From assembly GCF_023065955.2 (NCBI RefSeq), contig NW_026622963.1, positions 12,965,001 through 13,029,000 on the forward strand: DNA of 64,000 nucleotides, given 5' to 3'. Position numbers and translations under genes: made by a program. This document shows positions 49,190 through 61,711 of the stretch, piece after piece (within the stretch, counting starts at the first letter, position 1; every line of letters starts with the position of its first letter). This stretch comes from Ursus arctos. Its lineage: Eukaryota > Chordata > Mammalia > Carnivora > Ursidae. The notes under the pieces were generated by a model that saw only the letters and a program-made list of their open reading frames with translations, was not told the origin of the DNA and made no database searches.

Positions 49190-51775
49190 TTGAGCCATGT
49201 ACAAACAGATGACAGCCAGACAAATTTCTGAGGAAAGATCATTCCAAGTAGAGAGACTAGCAAGTGAAAAGGTCCTGAGACAGAAACATGTTTGGTATGT
49301 TGGAGAAGTAGGAAGAAGACCAATGTATTTGCACTGAATTGGGTGAAGAGGAATGCGGAAGTAAGTAAGAACAGAGAAGGAGCCAGGAGTAGGTCAGGCA
49401 GGGCCTCACCTTGGATATAATTTAAAATATGGTGAGAAGTCAGTGGAGGCCTTGGTCAGTAAGAGAGATACTCTGAAACATATTTGAAAAGTATCATATT
49501 GGTTGCTGGGTGGAGAATGGATGATAGAGCAGAGTTATGGAAGCAGGGGGTGCAGTTAGAAAGCTCTTGCATATGCCCAGTTGAGAGATGAAGGTGTTCT
49601 TGTTCACATTATTGTAGAGGTGATGGGAAGTGGTCTAATTCAAGATAGGGTTTATTCTTGGATTGGGTGTTGGATGTGAAAGAAATAAAGGAGTCAAGGG
49701 TGATTACAAAGTTTTTGCCCTGAGTAACTGGGTGAATGGTGGTCTATTTACTAAGAGGAATAGGGGATGGTGGAGGGGAGATTCTACATTCATCTTTGGA
49801 CCTATTAAATTTGAGATACATATTATTCTTCCAAGTGGATCATTGGATGTAGGACTATGGAATTTAGAACTAGAGATCTATATACCTCAAGTCCTCAATT
49901 CTGAGATACACATTTTCTATATATTATTATCTCTGAAATCAGGATAATCCCATTATCATTGGCTGTCAGAGAAGTGGCAGTTGTGACTTAGTTATGACAT
50001 TTTCTTTTAACACCTTTTAGTAAGATAAAGAAAATAATGTCACCAATGCATCTTGGATTTAATGAAAGATGTTGAACTTGGGAGTTACTAGCATATTGAA
50101 AGCCATGAGATTAGATGACATTACCTGGGGAGTGTTGATAAAGAAGAGAGCTGAGGAATAAGGTTGGGTCATTGCAATATAGCAAGGTCAGGAAAATAAG
50201 GAGCCTGATGAGGGATTTCTATCACATAGGAGGAAACTGGGAGAATGTAAAGAAAATTTTTCAATTATAAAGTTGTGAGCAACTGTAAACATACTACTGG
50301 GAGCGTACACATGGTGAAGACTGATGACTGACATGAAATTTGGCCAACTGATAGTCATTAGTAACCTCTGTAAGAGAATTCCAGTGAAGTGGTGGGAACA
50401 AAGCCTGACTGTTGTGCTTTAAGTAAGATTGAGGTGAAGTAGAGGTAGAAAGTGAAACCATTTGAAAAGGAATTTTGCTATTAAAAAAGTCAGAGAAGTG
50501 GGATGGCTTCTGGAGTTCAAAGGAACGTCTTTAAAACCAGGATCCTGGGCATATTTATAAGTTGATAGAAGAGATGCTGCAGAGAAGGAGACATTCATGG
50601 AAGGGTGGAGGGGAGGTGAGCGAGGGTGTAATATCTGAGTGGCATCATTGACAGGTGAGAGGGTGGACCCAGAACACTAGTAGGGATATGGGAAGATTTA
50701 TCCACAGTAACAGAAGGGAAGGGGAAAACGGCAGATAGTTATGGTGGCAATTTTCATGGTGAGAACAGTTTCATCAGTTAGGGTGTTCCTGGATGTGATA
50801 ATATCTGCTTGTTAATTACTTCTAACTTCAATAAGTCTGGGAGTGAGGGGCGCCTGGGTGGCACAGCGGTTAAGCGTCTGCCTTCAGCTCGGGGCGTGAT
50901 CCCGGCGTTACGGGATCGAGCCCCACGTCAGGCTCCTCCACTATGAGCCTGCTTCTTCCTCTCCCACTCCCCCTGCTTGTGTTCCCTCTCTCGCTGGCTA
51001 TCTCTATCTCTGTCAAATAAATAAATAAAATCTTAAAAAAAAAATAAGTCTGGGAGTGGATAGACACAAGATTGGGTCAATGGTGCCTGTATAATTTCCA
51101 GGGCCTCCTCCCATCCTTCCACTTTGTTTTCCCCCAGCTGGCTTTTCTTTCTTAGGCCTCTTATATCCTTGGTACCAGATGGCTGTGTGGCACCAGGGGA
51201 AGGGAAAGGTCTGTGTAGTAGATATGCAGTTGCATGTCTCAGGAGTTCAGCCACATAGTAAGTGAGTGGAGTGGATTTACCCAGCATTGAGGTTTGCCAG
51301 GCCAGTACAATGGAGAGAAAAAGGAATAAGTGATTAGAGATTATGGACAAGCCATTTGCCGGAGGGCAAAATTGAACTTGGCAAAAACGGAAAGTGAGGA
51401 TGTGAGTCAAGACTTCTAGAGGGGTTGAAGTTTGTTTGCATAATTACTAGAGGAAGTGAACTAGGAAGATAAGATTGCAGTGATCAAAGAGTCAGAGGCT
51501 CACAGTTGTGATCTTCGAGGTGATTTCATGAATGGAACAGATCATGGTGGTCAGTGGTTCAGGTGGAGCAGGAAGCAGGATGATTAAAAGTAAGGCCATG
51601 AGGAACTGAGAAGTAGGGACACTGAGTGGGTGACTCCTGTGGTAGGAAAGGCCCTGAGAATGGGCCAGTGGTAGCAGTGGCTTTTTGAGTGGAGTGCTTA
51701 AATCTTCAGTGAACAGGAAAGTGATGGATAGTACCATGGATTATTGCAATCAGGATCAGAGAGTGGTATAATCTG
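49190..51775 (-). mobile_element. Long antisense L2 LINE (CR1 clade)
   Basis: Scattered blocks read on the minus strand follow L2 ORF2 order. 'ctagcatattgaaagccatg' corresponds to the FKYHLYADD region and 'gtaacctctgtaagagaat' to the upstream FDTVDH zone, with the 'caagtgaaaaggtcctgag' 3' blocks at the left end. Divergence is high and no frame is open. At 2.6 kb less one SINE it is an unusually long L2 remnant. Confidence 0.7.
50846..51042 (+). mobile_element. Can-SINE, bear-type, in L2
   Basis: 'ggggcgtgatcccggcgtt' subtype. Perfect 16-bp TSD AATAAGTCTGGGAGTG at 50830-50845 and 51043-51058, so it is a young insertion. Confidence 0.97.
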
Positions 51776-51950
51776 ATATCAAGTGTTTCAAAGAAGTTCA
51801 GTTTTAAGTGAAACAGGAGGAATAACGGTCTAAAAGTGGCAGCGATCCACTTCATGTCCTAAGACGTACGCATGTGGAAGAATAAAAAGCCACAGCTTTC
51901 CACAGGAGACTGCAGGTTTTTCATTAGAATAGTAACATGATAAGAATATG

Positions 51951-52982
51951 ATGTAAACAGTCAACAAAACTAAAAGGCAACTTACCGAATGGGAGACGAT
52001 ATTTGCAAATGACATATCAGATAAAGGGCTAGTATCCAAGATCTATAAAGAACTTCTCAAACTCAAAACCCAAAAAACAAAGAATCCAGTCAAGAAATGG
52101 GCAGAAGACATGAACAGACATTTCTCCAAAGAAGACATACAAATGGCTAACAGACACATGAAAACATACTCCACATCCCTTAGCATCAGGGAAATACAAA
52201 TCAAAACCATAACTAGATAATGCCTCACACCAGTGAGAATGGCTAAAATGAAGAAGTCAGGAAACAACAAATGTTGGTGAGGATGCGGAGAAAGGGGAAA
52301 CCTCTTACACAGTCGGTGGGAATGCAAGCTGGTACAGCCACTTTGGAAAACAGTACGCGGTTCCTCAAAAAGTTAAAAACAGAGCCACCTTAGGCCCCAG
52401 CAATTGCACTACTACCCCAAAGATACAAATGTAGTGATCCGAAGGGGAAGCTGCACCCCAATGTTCGTAGCAGCAAAGTCCACAATAGCCAAACTATGGA
52501 AAAAGCCCAGATGTCCACCGACAATGAATGGATAAAGAAGAGGTGGTATATATATACAATGGAATATTACTCAGCCATCAGAAAGGATGAATACTTACCA
52601 TTTACCTTGACATGGATAGAACTGGAGGGTATTATGCGCAGTAAAATAAATCAAACAGAGAAAGAAAATTATCATATGGTTTCACTCATGTGTATTATAG
52701 GAAACAGCACAGAGGATCATAGGGGAAGGGAAGGAAAACTAAATGGGAAGTCATCAGAGAGGGAGAAAAACTATGTGAGACTTTTAACTATAGGAAACAA
52801 ACTGAAGGTTGCTGGAGGAGAGGTGGGTGGAGGGATGGGGTAATTGGGTGATAGGCATTAAGGAGGTCACATGATGTGATGATTATTGGGTGTTATACGC
52901 AACTGATAAATTATTGAACATGATGTACTGAAACTAATGATGTACTATATGTTGGCTAATTGAATTTAAATAAAAAATAAAA
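51951..52982 (+). mobile_element. 5'-truncated L1 (ORF2 end and 3' UTR)
   Basis: TSD AAGAATATG at 51942-51950 and 52983-52991. ORF2 C-terminal text ('cagataaagggctagtatcc', 'gccaaactatggaaaaag') is followed by the 3' UTR and A-rich tail. It is closely related to 36415-39014. Confidence 0.93.
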
Positions 52983-54208
52983 AAGAATATGCCTCTAAGT
53001 TCCACAGGGTTCAGGGGTGGGGGTTAAGGAATAGATGAGAAATAGGGACCTAAAGGTAAAGATAAGAGTAGGGATAAGAAATAAGTTTAGGAATATACAA
53101 AACTTTAAATTTACTCATCCTTTTTGGGTTGTTGTTGCCAGTATTTTTGGTGCCATATCTAAGAAATCATTGCTAAATCCAATGTCATAAAACTTGCCCT
53201 CCATGTATTCTTCTAAGAGTTTTATACTTGTAGATCTTAGATTTAAGTTTGATCCATTTTGAGTTAATTTTTATATACGGTGAAAGGTAAGCATCCAACT
53301 TCATTCTTTTGCATGTGGAAATCCAGCTTCCTGAGCACCATTTATTGAAAAGACCACCCTTTCACCATTGTATGGTCTTGGCACCCTTGTAAGAATCAAT
53401 TGACGAGATATATGAGTGTTTATTTCTGGGTTCTGGGTTTTATTCCATTGATCTACATGTCTGTCCTTACGAAAGTACCACATGATTTTATTTACTATAG
53501 CTTTGTAGAAGTTTTATTATCAGAAAATGTGAGTCCTCTAACTTTGTTCTCTTTCAAGACTGTTTTGGCTTGTATGTAGGTTTTCATAGATGTTCATTAG
53601 CAGATTGAGGAGGTCCCGTCTCTTGCTAGTTTGTTCAGAGTTTTTATGAGATGTTGATTTTTGTCAAAAGCATTTTCTGCATCTATTGAAATGATCTCAT
53701 GGTGAATTACATTTAGCTTTGCATGTTAAACCAATCTTGAATTCTTGGGATAAACCCCAGTTATGATATATTATCCTTTCTAATGTTGCTGGAATCCATT
53801 TCCAAAAACTTGGCTAAAAATTTTTATATGTAATGTTCATGAAAGATATTAGTCTTAAGTTTTCTTGCAATGTCTTTTTCTCGTTTTGTTATCAGGGTAA
53901 TGCTGTGGTTATAGAATGAAAATTTTCACTCCTCTTCAATTTTCTGGGAGAGTTTATATAGAATTGGTACTCTTTCTTTATTAAATATCTGGTAGAACCT
54001 GAATCCACCATGATAACAATCTGGGCCAGGAGATTTCTTTTTTGGAAGATTTTAAATTGTGAATTCAAATTTTAAAGTAGGTATAGTCCTGTTCATATTA
54101 TCTATTTTATTTTGGTAGTGTATGACTTTTGTGGAATTAGTCCATTTCATATAAATTGTCAAATTTGTGCAGAATATTTTTAGTATTCTCTTTACTCTCC
54201 TTTTGAAG

Positions 54209-54312
54209 AGTTTGTTTTTAAGTAATCCCTACACCCAGCATAGGGATTGAATTTACAACCTTGATATCAAGAGTTACATGCTCTACTGACCTAGCCAGAC
54301 AGGTGCTCCTCT
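54209..54312 (-). mobile_element. Short old Can-SINE head (antisense)
   Basis: 'aatccctacacccagcatag' to 'agccagacaggtgctcc', with no CT-rich middle. Flanking TCTCTTT...TTTTGAAG repeats are imperfect. Confidence 0.88.
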
Positions 54313-54440
54313 CTTATTCTCTTTTTGAAGTCTGTGGGGTCTTTAGTGGTATCTTCTCTGGTATTCCCGATATTGGTAACCTGTGTGTTCTCTCTCTCTC
54401 TCTTCTTGGCAGCCATATCAGATATCTGTCTTTTATCTTT

Positions 54441-54646
54441 TTTTAAAAAAAGGATTTATTTATTTTAGAGAGAGTGCAAGAGAGAGCAGGGAGAGGCACA
54501 GAGGAAGAGGGAGAGAGAGAATATCAAGCTGACTGCCTGCTGAGCAGGGAGCCTGATACAGGGGTTCTATCTCTGAACCCTGAGATCTTGACCTGAGCCA
54601 AAATCAGTAGTGGGATGTTTAACCACTGAGCCACCCAGGCGCCCTC
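54441..54646 (-). mobile_element. Can-SINE (antisense), older subtype
   Basis: GA-rich middle complement and head ending AGGCGCCC. TSD near CTTTTATCTTTT on both sides. Confidence 0.94.
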
Positions 54647-55021
54647 TACCTTTTATCTTTTCAAAGCATCAGCTTTTAGTTTCAATGATTTTCTCTGTTA
54701 TTTTTCCATTTTCCTATATTTCTGTTCCTGTATTATTTCCTCCCTCTTCTTGCTTTGGATGTAGAATTGCTTTTCTTTTTCTAGTTTCTTGAAATGGAAG
54801 CTTAGATCCTTGATTTTAGACCGTTCTTTTCTAAGAAAAGCAGTTTATGTTATAAATTTCACATTCATCATTTTTATTTGCATCCCATAAGTCCTTATAT
54901 TTTAATTTTTGTTCAGTTTAAATAGTTCTATTTCCCTTGAGATTTCTTCTTCGACTTGTGGATTACCTAGAAGCGTACTGCTTAATTTCCAAGTGTTTGG
55001 AGATAGTCCTGTTAATTTTTT

Positions 55022-55136
55022 ATTTTTATTTTTGAGCGTGGAGCCCAAGGCGGGCTTGAACTCACCACCTTGAGTTCAAGACCTGAGCCAAGATCAAGAG
55101 TCGGAGGCTTAATCCACTGAGCCACCCAGGCGCCCC
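55022..55136 (-). mobile_element. Short Can-SINE head (antisense)
   Basis: 'gagcgtggagcccaaggcg' through 'ccacccaggcgcccc'. TSD CCTGTTA at both ends. It is within 300 bp of the HERC2 CpG island. Confidence 0.93.
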
Positions 55137-55429
55137 CTGTTATCTTTTACTGATTTGTATTTTAATTCCATTACGGCCAGAGAACATACTTTGTATGACT
55201 TCAATTGTTTAACATTTCTTAAAATTTGTTTTATGGCGGTACTAAAGTTCTGATTTCCTTCTCCAAGTCCCCTCTACCAGCCGCTCCATGAATTCGGCCT
55301 AGGATTTTAGCTGCTTTTGGTGGACAGGCAGGAGGAGGCTCTAATCAACTGGAGCCAGCCTCGAGTCTCTTCTCCCTTGTACGTGTGCCCATGACACACA
55401 CCCCAAACACTCCGTGCTGAAGCAGCTCA

Positions 55430-55970
55430 AGTACCTCACGTTCTACCCCGCCCACAGGTTTTTCGAGAGCGCTGAGAGGAAGCCGGGACAGGAGTGTCTG
55501 CGTAAGGCGGAAATCCCGCCCCCCGGCGCCTGCGGTTGGCCCTGACCGCAAGGGGTGAACCCCAAGGAGGAAGATGAGCAGGATTGAAGGAAGCGGGGGA
55601 GTAGGGAGGAAGGGCGAGAGGGCTCCTCTTCTCCATTGGCTGGTCCGGCGGAGCAGCGTTGCTGTGATTGGCTGGCCAGCGGGGGCGGTAGTCCCGAGTC
55701 GGTCCGCCCCTCCGGTCGCGAGAGATACCGGGATCACCAGCGCCCGCGGAGTCAGCGGCGGCTTGGAGGCTGTGTCCGCACGCCGCCGAAGTGTGGCAGC
55801 GGGGCCTTTGCGCGTCAGGTCCTCGTCTCCGCGGGCGGCCAGGGCCGCCAGCCGCTAGGGCGGTGCGGGTCGGAACCCAGGGCACGGTCGAGCTGGGGCG
55901 CGGCGGGCGTTGGCGCCGCCGCCGGACCTGGGCCTGCGCGGACTGCCCGCGGCGCGCGTCTCGGACTGTC
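55430..55970 (+). promoter_or_regulatory. HERC2: CpG island / promoter and probable non-coding exon 1 of HERC2
   Basis: This is a compact CpG-dense block bounded by L1-derived AT-rich DNA on the left. It carries two inverted CCAAT boxes, a GC box at 55681-55688 and a second GC-rich box near 55705, and no TATA box. It lies 0.5 kb upstream of the first coding exon, so transcription probably starts at about 55.70-55.80 kb. The exact first-exon donor cannot be fixed by eye, because several GGTGCGGG- and GGTCC-type candidates exist. Confidence 0.85.
55635..55671 (+). promoter_or_regulatory. Paired inverted CCAAT boxes (NF-Y type) of the HERC2 promoter
   Basis: Two ATTGGCTGG motifs begin at 55635 and 55667. 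They are 32 bp apart, which is about three helical turns. Paired, helically phased CCAAT boxes are a recognised NF-Y promoter arrangement. A GC box follows 10 bp downstream. The sequence match is direct; factor binding is inferred. Confidence 0.6.
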
Positions 55971-56265
55971 TTTCCGTTTCAAAGTGATTATTGTTTTGGA
56001 TATTTCCGCAGACGTGACTTTTGATTAATTTGTTTCACGCAACACTAACGGGTATGGGATAAAGCGGCAGGTGCATGCTACTGTCATTTGTCGTTGAAAT
56101 GTGGGTTTCCTGTCGTCTGTGTGCTTACCTTTTGGATTAAGGGAAGGGGATGACATTGTGATTTGGTCTCCTGTGACCGTCCATTCTCAAGGTCTCGCCG
56201 ACGTAGTACAGAAACCAGGCGAATCCTGTGTGGCTCTTACCTGTATTGGAAGTAGGCTTTCTCTT

Positions 56266-56350
56266 CCATCCTCCTCCCAGTCTCTCTCCATCTTTCTCTG
56301 CCTTTCTCCTCTCCCTCCCCTCCCCCACCTGTTCTCCTCTCCCATCTTTC
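56266..56350. repeat. CT-rich pyrimidine tract
   Basis: About 85 bp of nearly pure C/T in the first HERC2 intron, between the island and the first coding exon. Confidence 0.8.
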
Positions 56351-56440
56351 TGTTCTTTTTGCCGCATTAAACCTCGAGGGAGGGTCTTTGTACAATTCTG
56401 AAAAGCTTTAGGTCTTCTAACATTTATGTTTTACTTGCAG

Positions 56441-56543
56441 GACTGACAACTGGGAGGAAACTGGAGGAAAGATGCCCTCTGATTCTTTCTGTTTGGCTGC
56501 CCAGACTCGACTTGACTCCAAATGGTTGAAAACAGATATACAG
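56441..56543 (+). CDS. HERC2: HERC2 first coding exon (probable exon 2), CDS begins at 56472
   Basis: HERC2 is a roughly 4,800-residue HECT-type E3 ubiquitin ligase with three RCC1-like propellers, acting in DNA-damage signalling and centrosome function. Seen here: a pyrimidine-rich tract and acceptor TTACTTGCAG ending at 56440, 31 bp of 5' UTR, ATG at 56472, and 24 codons starting MPSDSFCLAAQTRLD and ending KTDIQ. Then donor GTGGGG at 56544, so the exon ends in phase 0. The peptide matches the mammalian HERC2 N-terminus as I recall it, with conservative differences (D for E at position 4, T for A at 12). A non-coding first exon is expected in the CpG island just upstream. The next exon (LAFTRDGLCG and following) is not visible before position 64000. 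Confidence 0.96.
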
Positions 56544-57412
56544 GTGGGGTTTTGACATGCTTTTTCTTGGTTTGTTCTGCCTCCATATTTAAATTTCTGG
56601 TGAAGGCTTTATATAGGATAAGTAAGAGGATGCAGATCGGATCTTGCATATTAGAGAAGCAGGTTTATTTCCTATAATTTAAAATGCACCTTTATTGCAT
56701 CAGTTTTTATAGATCGTGTGTGGCTACATTTTAATTGCAGTTATGTGTAAGTGTAAGAAACTTGAGATCTGGTTATGCAAACATTTTTCCTATGATTATT
56801 TTTAAGAGGTTTGTATTATTCTTAACGATACCTTGTTGACCGTTTAGTGATAGTTTTGAGATGTTCAGTTAATGAGGGGAAGTGACAGGTAGTAATTTAT
56901 TATGTCCTGCAGAAACTCACTCATTTTATGGGACCCTGTGTTTGTGTTTCTGGGGAGACAAGAGTTCAGTTGAGCTGTTTGTTTTTGTGACTGGTCTTAT
57001 TAAGAGGAGTGCTCAGGTTTTCACATAAAGAATGTGTGGAAACAAAACGTTGGCCTTAGACTTTTTAATGTTTTAATAGTGTAATTGTAAGCTTGTCCAG
57101 AAATTATCAAATAAATATTAGCAGTAATGTTTCTATAGACTTTTTTTTTTTTTAAATACTCCAAGTTAGTTTTCTTTGCAAATGGTTTGGAAAAACTACT
57201 TTTATAACTCCATATTAATAGCAAAAAGAAGTGTCTGAAATATTTTGTAGTATATGTGGCTTTTCTTTCTCTTTCCTGAGGTTAAACGTTTTATTTCTCA
57301 AGTAATCTACGTTTTTCAATACAATCTTACATAGTGCATCACAGTTTATCAAGTCATATATTCTATAAGCAGTTGATCATAGATACTTGTAGTGAAGTAT
57401 TATTACCTCTCT

Positions 57413-57445
57413 TTGTTTGTTTGTTTATTTATTTATTTATTTAAG
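57413..57445. repeat. (TTTG)n(TTTA)n microsatellite
   Basis: Three TTTG units followed by about four TTTA units. Confidence 0.85.
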
Positions 57446-59129
57446 TGTTGCGTCCCAGTAATTATGACAGCCAAGTGCTTAGAACTATGTTGTGGATTTT
57501 GGGATAGTTACTTATGGGGTAATGTTAGATTAAAGCACAAAGCATTGGGCCAAGAATTGGCATAGTAGTGACTCTTTTGGTTTGTTTTTTGTTTAAACGT
57601 TGCTTTTTATTTAGCAATTACTGTTTGTTTTCCTTTGCCATTTTTTTTTTAAAGCGTGGTGGGGGGAGGTGAGATGAGTAATTTTTTTTTTCTGAAATCT
57701 TGAGATTCAGGCAAACTGATTTTAAGACTTCATTTTTTTATTAGTGCTTGTGTATTTTGCAGAACTCGTTGAAGTAAAGAAGTTTATCTCATGAAGTTTT
57801 TCTTTTTAATCATAGTTGAATAACTGCTTAATATGAGTTTTAGCATCTTGATCTAAAACCAATTTAATGCTGAGTTGAGTGCCTATGATGAGTCAGGCAG
57901 ATATACAAAATCAGAAACACCACTTATGCCTTAGAGTGCTTACTATTTTACTTTTGATTTATTTAGTGTAATATACAGTGGTTAGCCCTTCTTAGACATT
58001 TCAAATATTAGTCAGAAGTCATCCAAACTCATCCTAGGAATACATGAAGAGACCTAGGTTTTGGAGAGTTCCCCAAAGGGAAATTGTATTGTGAGTATTG
58101 AAGCTGCTTAATACCATGAAAAAAATGATCGCTGATCTTGGTTTTGTGTATTTTCTCCAGCATTGCTTATTAAATCTGAGGAACAAATGTCATTTTACCC
58201 TAACAAATGACTTAGACTTAGTTTCACTCTTTGGAATCCTTCTTGGAGACACAGATTGCAGATGCAAGCCTTATACTGACAACTTTTACCCTTACCCCAT
58301 TGGGGATGTCTCTCCCAACTGGAGTGGGAAGTGTCCCATTCCTTAGGTAGGGCTTTTGTATTGGGAACAGAATTGACACCTGGTTAGTTAATATTATATG
58401 AGGTAGAAACATGTTTCTTAGCCATCGGATTTAGCAAAGCTGTTTTCTGTGGCTATTTTTGTTTGAAATGCCCATGAAGGTTTTCGTGACTTTAGAAAGG
58501 AAATATTTTTGGAGGCTGTGAAAACTTTTAATATATGTGTATTATAAAGAACACAGACACTGATGCTAGACTTTCTTGTTCGTAGATGTTTAGGCCTATG
58601 ATATGTCAGGCCTACAGTGTTGCAACAAGCTGCCTTTAATGGAGTGCCAATTATATGGCAGGCATATACCTGGTTTTTACGTATATAATGCTTTTTACTT
58701 TTTCAACACTCTTTTCTGATTGTTGTGTGGAGTACTTTGAATTGCCATATCCTTTGCAACTCTCTTGAAGAGGCAATAAAATACAGAGCTAAGAGCTGTT
58801 AGCTACATAATCGCCACCATTACTATTCTTAATATTTAAAGTAAAAGTCCAGTCTGATGTGATTGGTTGTTTCTCAATGAACCAAAAAGTCATTAAGCAA
58901 AGGACCGATAAAAAATGGTATATGATACCTTAAAAGCTTTTTATTCTTAAATTATATATGCACATTTATTTGCTACTCTTGTTGTAGGGCTAAGGGTGTG
59001 TCTTTGAGCATGGATCCAAGAATGGTGTTATCTTTTTCTTGCATAATCTGTACTCAGATGAATGTCCTACAGTTTCTATTTTTGGATTCTTTGAAGTGGA
59101 GCATGAAATTAGATATGTATGGTGCAATT

Positions 59130-59530
59130 TTTTTAAAACTTTTTATTTTGAAATAATTTATAGGCTCACAGGAAGTTGCAAAGAAAGTAGAGAGGTCATT
59201 GTATACTCTTCACCCAGATTCCCTCAGTGGTTACATCTTACGTAACTATAGTACCGTGTCAAAACCAGGAAATTGACATTGGAACAATGTATGCATAGTT
59301 CTTTGTCAATCCTGTAATCACACCACAAAGATCTCCTTCCTCTTGCCCCCCTATAGGTCACACCATCCTTCCCCCACCATCTCTGACCCCTGGCAATCAC
59401 TAATCTGTTTTCCATCTCTTCAATTTTGTCATTTTGAGAATGTCATATGGTATGTGACCTTTTAAGACTGATTTTGTTCACAGTGTAATGCCTTTGAGGT
59501 CCATCAAAGTTGTTGAGTATATTAAAAATT
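59130..59530 (-). mobile_element. Antisense ancient L1M 3' UTR
   Basis: 'aggaagttgcaaagaaagt', 'ttccctcagtggttacatc', 'gtgtcaaaaccaggaaattg' and 'cccctggcaatcactaatc' match the antisense L1M 3' UTR pattern. Confidence 0.8.
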
Positions 59531-59774
59531 AAATTTGAATCATTTATTTGTCTCTTCTTCTAATCAATTTAGAATGTGTAAAGATAAAAGTTAAATTTTA
59601 AAATTAAACTTAAAATTATTAAATGTATATATTTTTACTTTATGCTTAGAATATCAGTAGATTAAAGAACATAAACGTGATCACCTTGGTAAATTCTACT
59701 CTGAGGTTTTCCAGTTGACAGATAAGATGTAGAAATAAAAGAATTTTGTAAATACAGGTAACTTAATATTCATA

Positions 59775-59950
59775 ATGACATCTTCTGATTACTTTCTTGT
59801 CTGTAGGATAGGTAGCATAGCTCACTTTTTTATTCATGATTTTGGTTATTTGTATTTTCTCTATATTTTGGATTAATCTTATCAGGGCTTTATATATTTT
59901 GTTAGTCTTTTTTAAAAAGCTAACTTTTGTTTCTTAGAAAAGACTAATAA
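59775..59950 (-). mobile_element. Antisense L1 ORF2 fragment
   Basis: 'ggttatttgtattttctc' and 'gttagtctttttt..aagctaac' correspond to antisense L1 ORF2. No boundaries are visible. Confidence 0.6.
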
Positions 59951-60424
59951 GATTTATAAGGGAAAGATAATGAGGTTACCATCAGATTTGATCAGAAGAC
60001 TCTTTTGCAGAGGAAGATTTGGTAACATATTTATGGCTCCCAAGAAAAGAAGACGTGAGGCAAGGATGTTATGTTCTAGCAAAATTAACTTTTCAGGTAA
60101 AAAGGACACAACTTTATTAATGAATAAGTACTGTTCCCATGAGCTCTTCCTGAGGAAGTGAGTAGAGAAGGATCTTTAGATGACCGAGTGACTGTAGATT
60201 GATACGAAGACTAATAGTGGTCATTTGTGGAACCTAGAGTAAATGAGTTTTAAAAGGGAGAGAACAAACTAGGGATGTACTGTATAATGACTAACATAAT
60301 ATAATTAAAAAAATGTTACTATTAAAAAAAATAAAAGGGAGAGAACATATTATATTAGTTATCTGCTTAGACATGGTACATTATAGTGTAACTGTTCTGC
60401 AGTGTCTAATCTATTAATCCTATG

Positions 60425-61492
60425 CATTGAAGTTTTCACTTTAGATGATGTATTTTTCATCTCTAGGTGTTCCATATGGATCCTTTTCATATCTTCCATT
60501 TTACTTGTCATCAGGTTCATATTTTCCTATTTGTGAGCATCTGGACATATCTATAATAGAGCTATTAACGTTCTTGTCTGCTAATTCTATCATCTCTGTC
60601 ACATCTGGATTTATTTTTATTGATTGCTTCTGTCATTTCCATTGATTGATTGCTCTGGTCATGGGGTGTGTTTGCATGCCAGGTAATTTTTTATTGAATG
60701 CTGGACATTGTAAATATGTTGTTCTGTGCTGGATTTTTTATTTCTTTAAAGAGCATTAGTTTTGTCTGGCAGTCATGTAAGTTAGTTGGGATCAATTTAA
60801 CTTTTTCAAACCTTGATCCTCAGGTTTGTTCAGGCTGATCTAGCACAACCTCTAGTCATGTACTAATTTATCTGCCTTACTAAGGCATTATCCTTCTTAG
60901 AACTCTTCCAAGCATTTGGTGTGATAGGAGATCTTTTTCATTCTGGTTGGTGGAAACACAAGCTTTTCTCAGACTGGGACTCATGGGAATTCTGCCTTCT
61001 CCTTTCTAGTGCTTCTTTCCCCAGCCTTGGCAGTTTTCTCAACCCATGCCTAAATCAGTATTCAGCCCTAGACTCAAGGGGTCCCCTCTCCCCATCTCTA
61101 GTGTTCACTCTTTCTCTGCAGATCCCCCTTCACCTGTATTATTGTCCTTTTACTCTACTTATAGCTGATCTGTCTCCTCAACTCAGCAAGATATCTGGGC
61201 TCTATTTGGGTTCCCCTTTCCCTTGCTGCATCCTGGAAGCTGCTTCTAGGCCGTAAGCTTGGGCAGTTGTAGGGCTTCATTTGTTGCCCTTCTTAGGGAT
61301 CATAGCTCTGGGCCGTTTGATATATTTTGTCTGATTGTCTAGTTGATTATAGAGGAGAGGTAGTTCCTAAAGAAGTTAATCCTTCATAGACAGAAGCAGC
61401 ACAGGCCTTCCTAATCTGCTTTTAATCTTATTCAGAGTTCTTAATTATAGATAATGCGTTTTTTGGTTCTAGAATTTCCATGGTTTTGTTTA
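60425..61492 (-). mobile_element. Antisense ancient L1M/HAL1-like 5' region
   Basis: 'ttgtctgctaattctatcatc', 'gcatgccaggtaatttttta', 'gaatgctggacattgtaaa' and 'ggttctagaatttcca' are typical of the antisense ORF1/5' portion of old L1M or HAL1 elements. Diverged beyond any open frame. Confidence 0.65.
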
Positions 61493-61695
61493 TTTATTTA
61501 TTTTTAAAGATTTTATTTATTTATTTGACAGAGAGACAGCCAGCGAGAGAGGGAACACAAGCAGGGGGAGTGGGAGAGGAAGAAGCAGGCTCCCAGTTGA
61601 ACAGGGAGCCCGATGCAGGGCTTGAGCCCAGGACCCTGGGGGTCACTCCCTGAGCCAAAGGTAGACACTTAACGACTGAGCCACCCAGGTGCCCC
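61493..61695 (-). mobile_element. Can-SINE (antisense), bear/older hybrid
   Basis: TSD TCCATGGTTTTGTTTA at 61477-61492 and TCCATTGTTTTGTTTA at 61696-61711. The middle has 'gagagacagccagcgagag', while the head carries the 'caggaccctggg' block. Confidence 0.96.
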
Positions 61696-61711
61696 TCCAT
61701 TGTTTTGTTTA

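Larger units (their letters stand above)
53120..55250 (-). mobile_element. Antisense older L1 ORF2 with three SINE insertions
   Basis: 'catttattgaaaagacc', 'ttctgcatctattgaaatg', 'aaccaatcttgaattcttgg', 'aatctgggccaggagattt' and 'aatttccaagtgtttggag' are antisense ORF2 in order. SINEs at 54209-54312, 54441-54646 and 55022-55136 interrupt it. It ends just upstream of the HERC2 CpG island. Confidence 0.88.

Noticed and set aside
55345..56028. Long frames of 94-149 codons over the HERC2 CpG island
   Set aside because: GC-driven shadows on both strands, proline/arginine/glycine-rich with no recognisable domain; the HERC2 start codon lies downstream at 56472.
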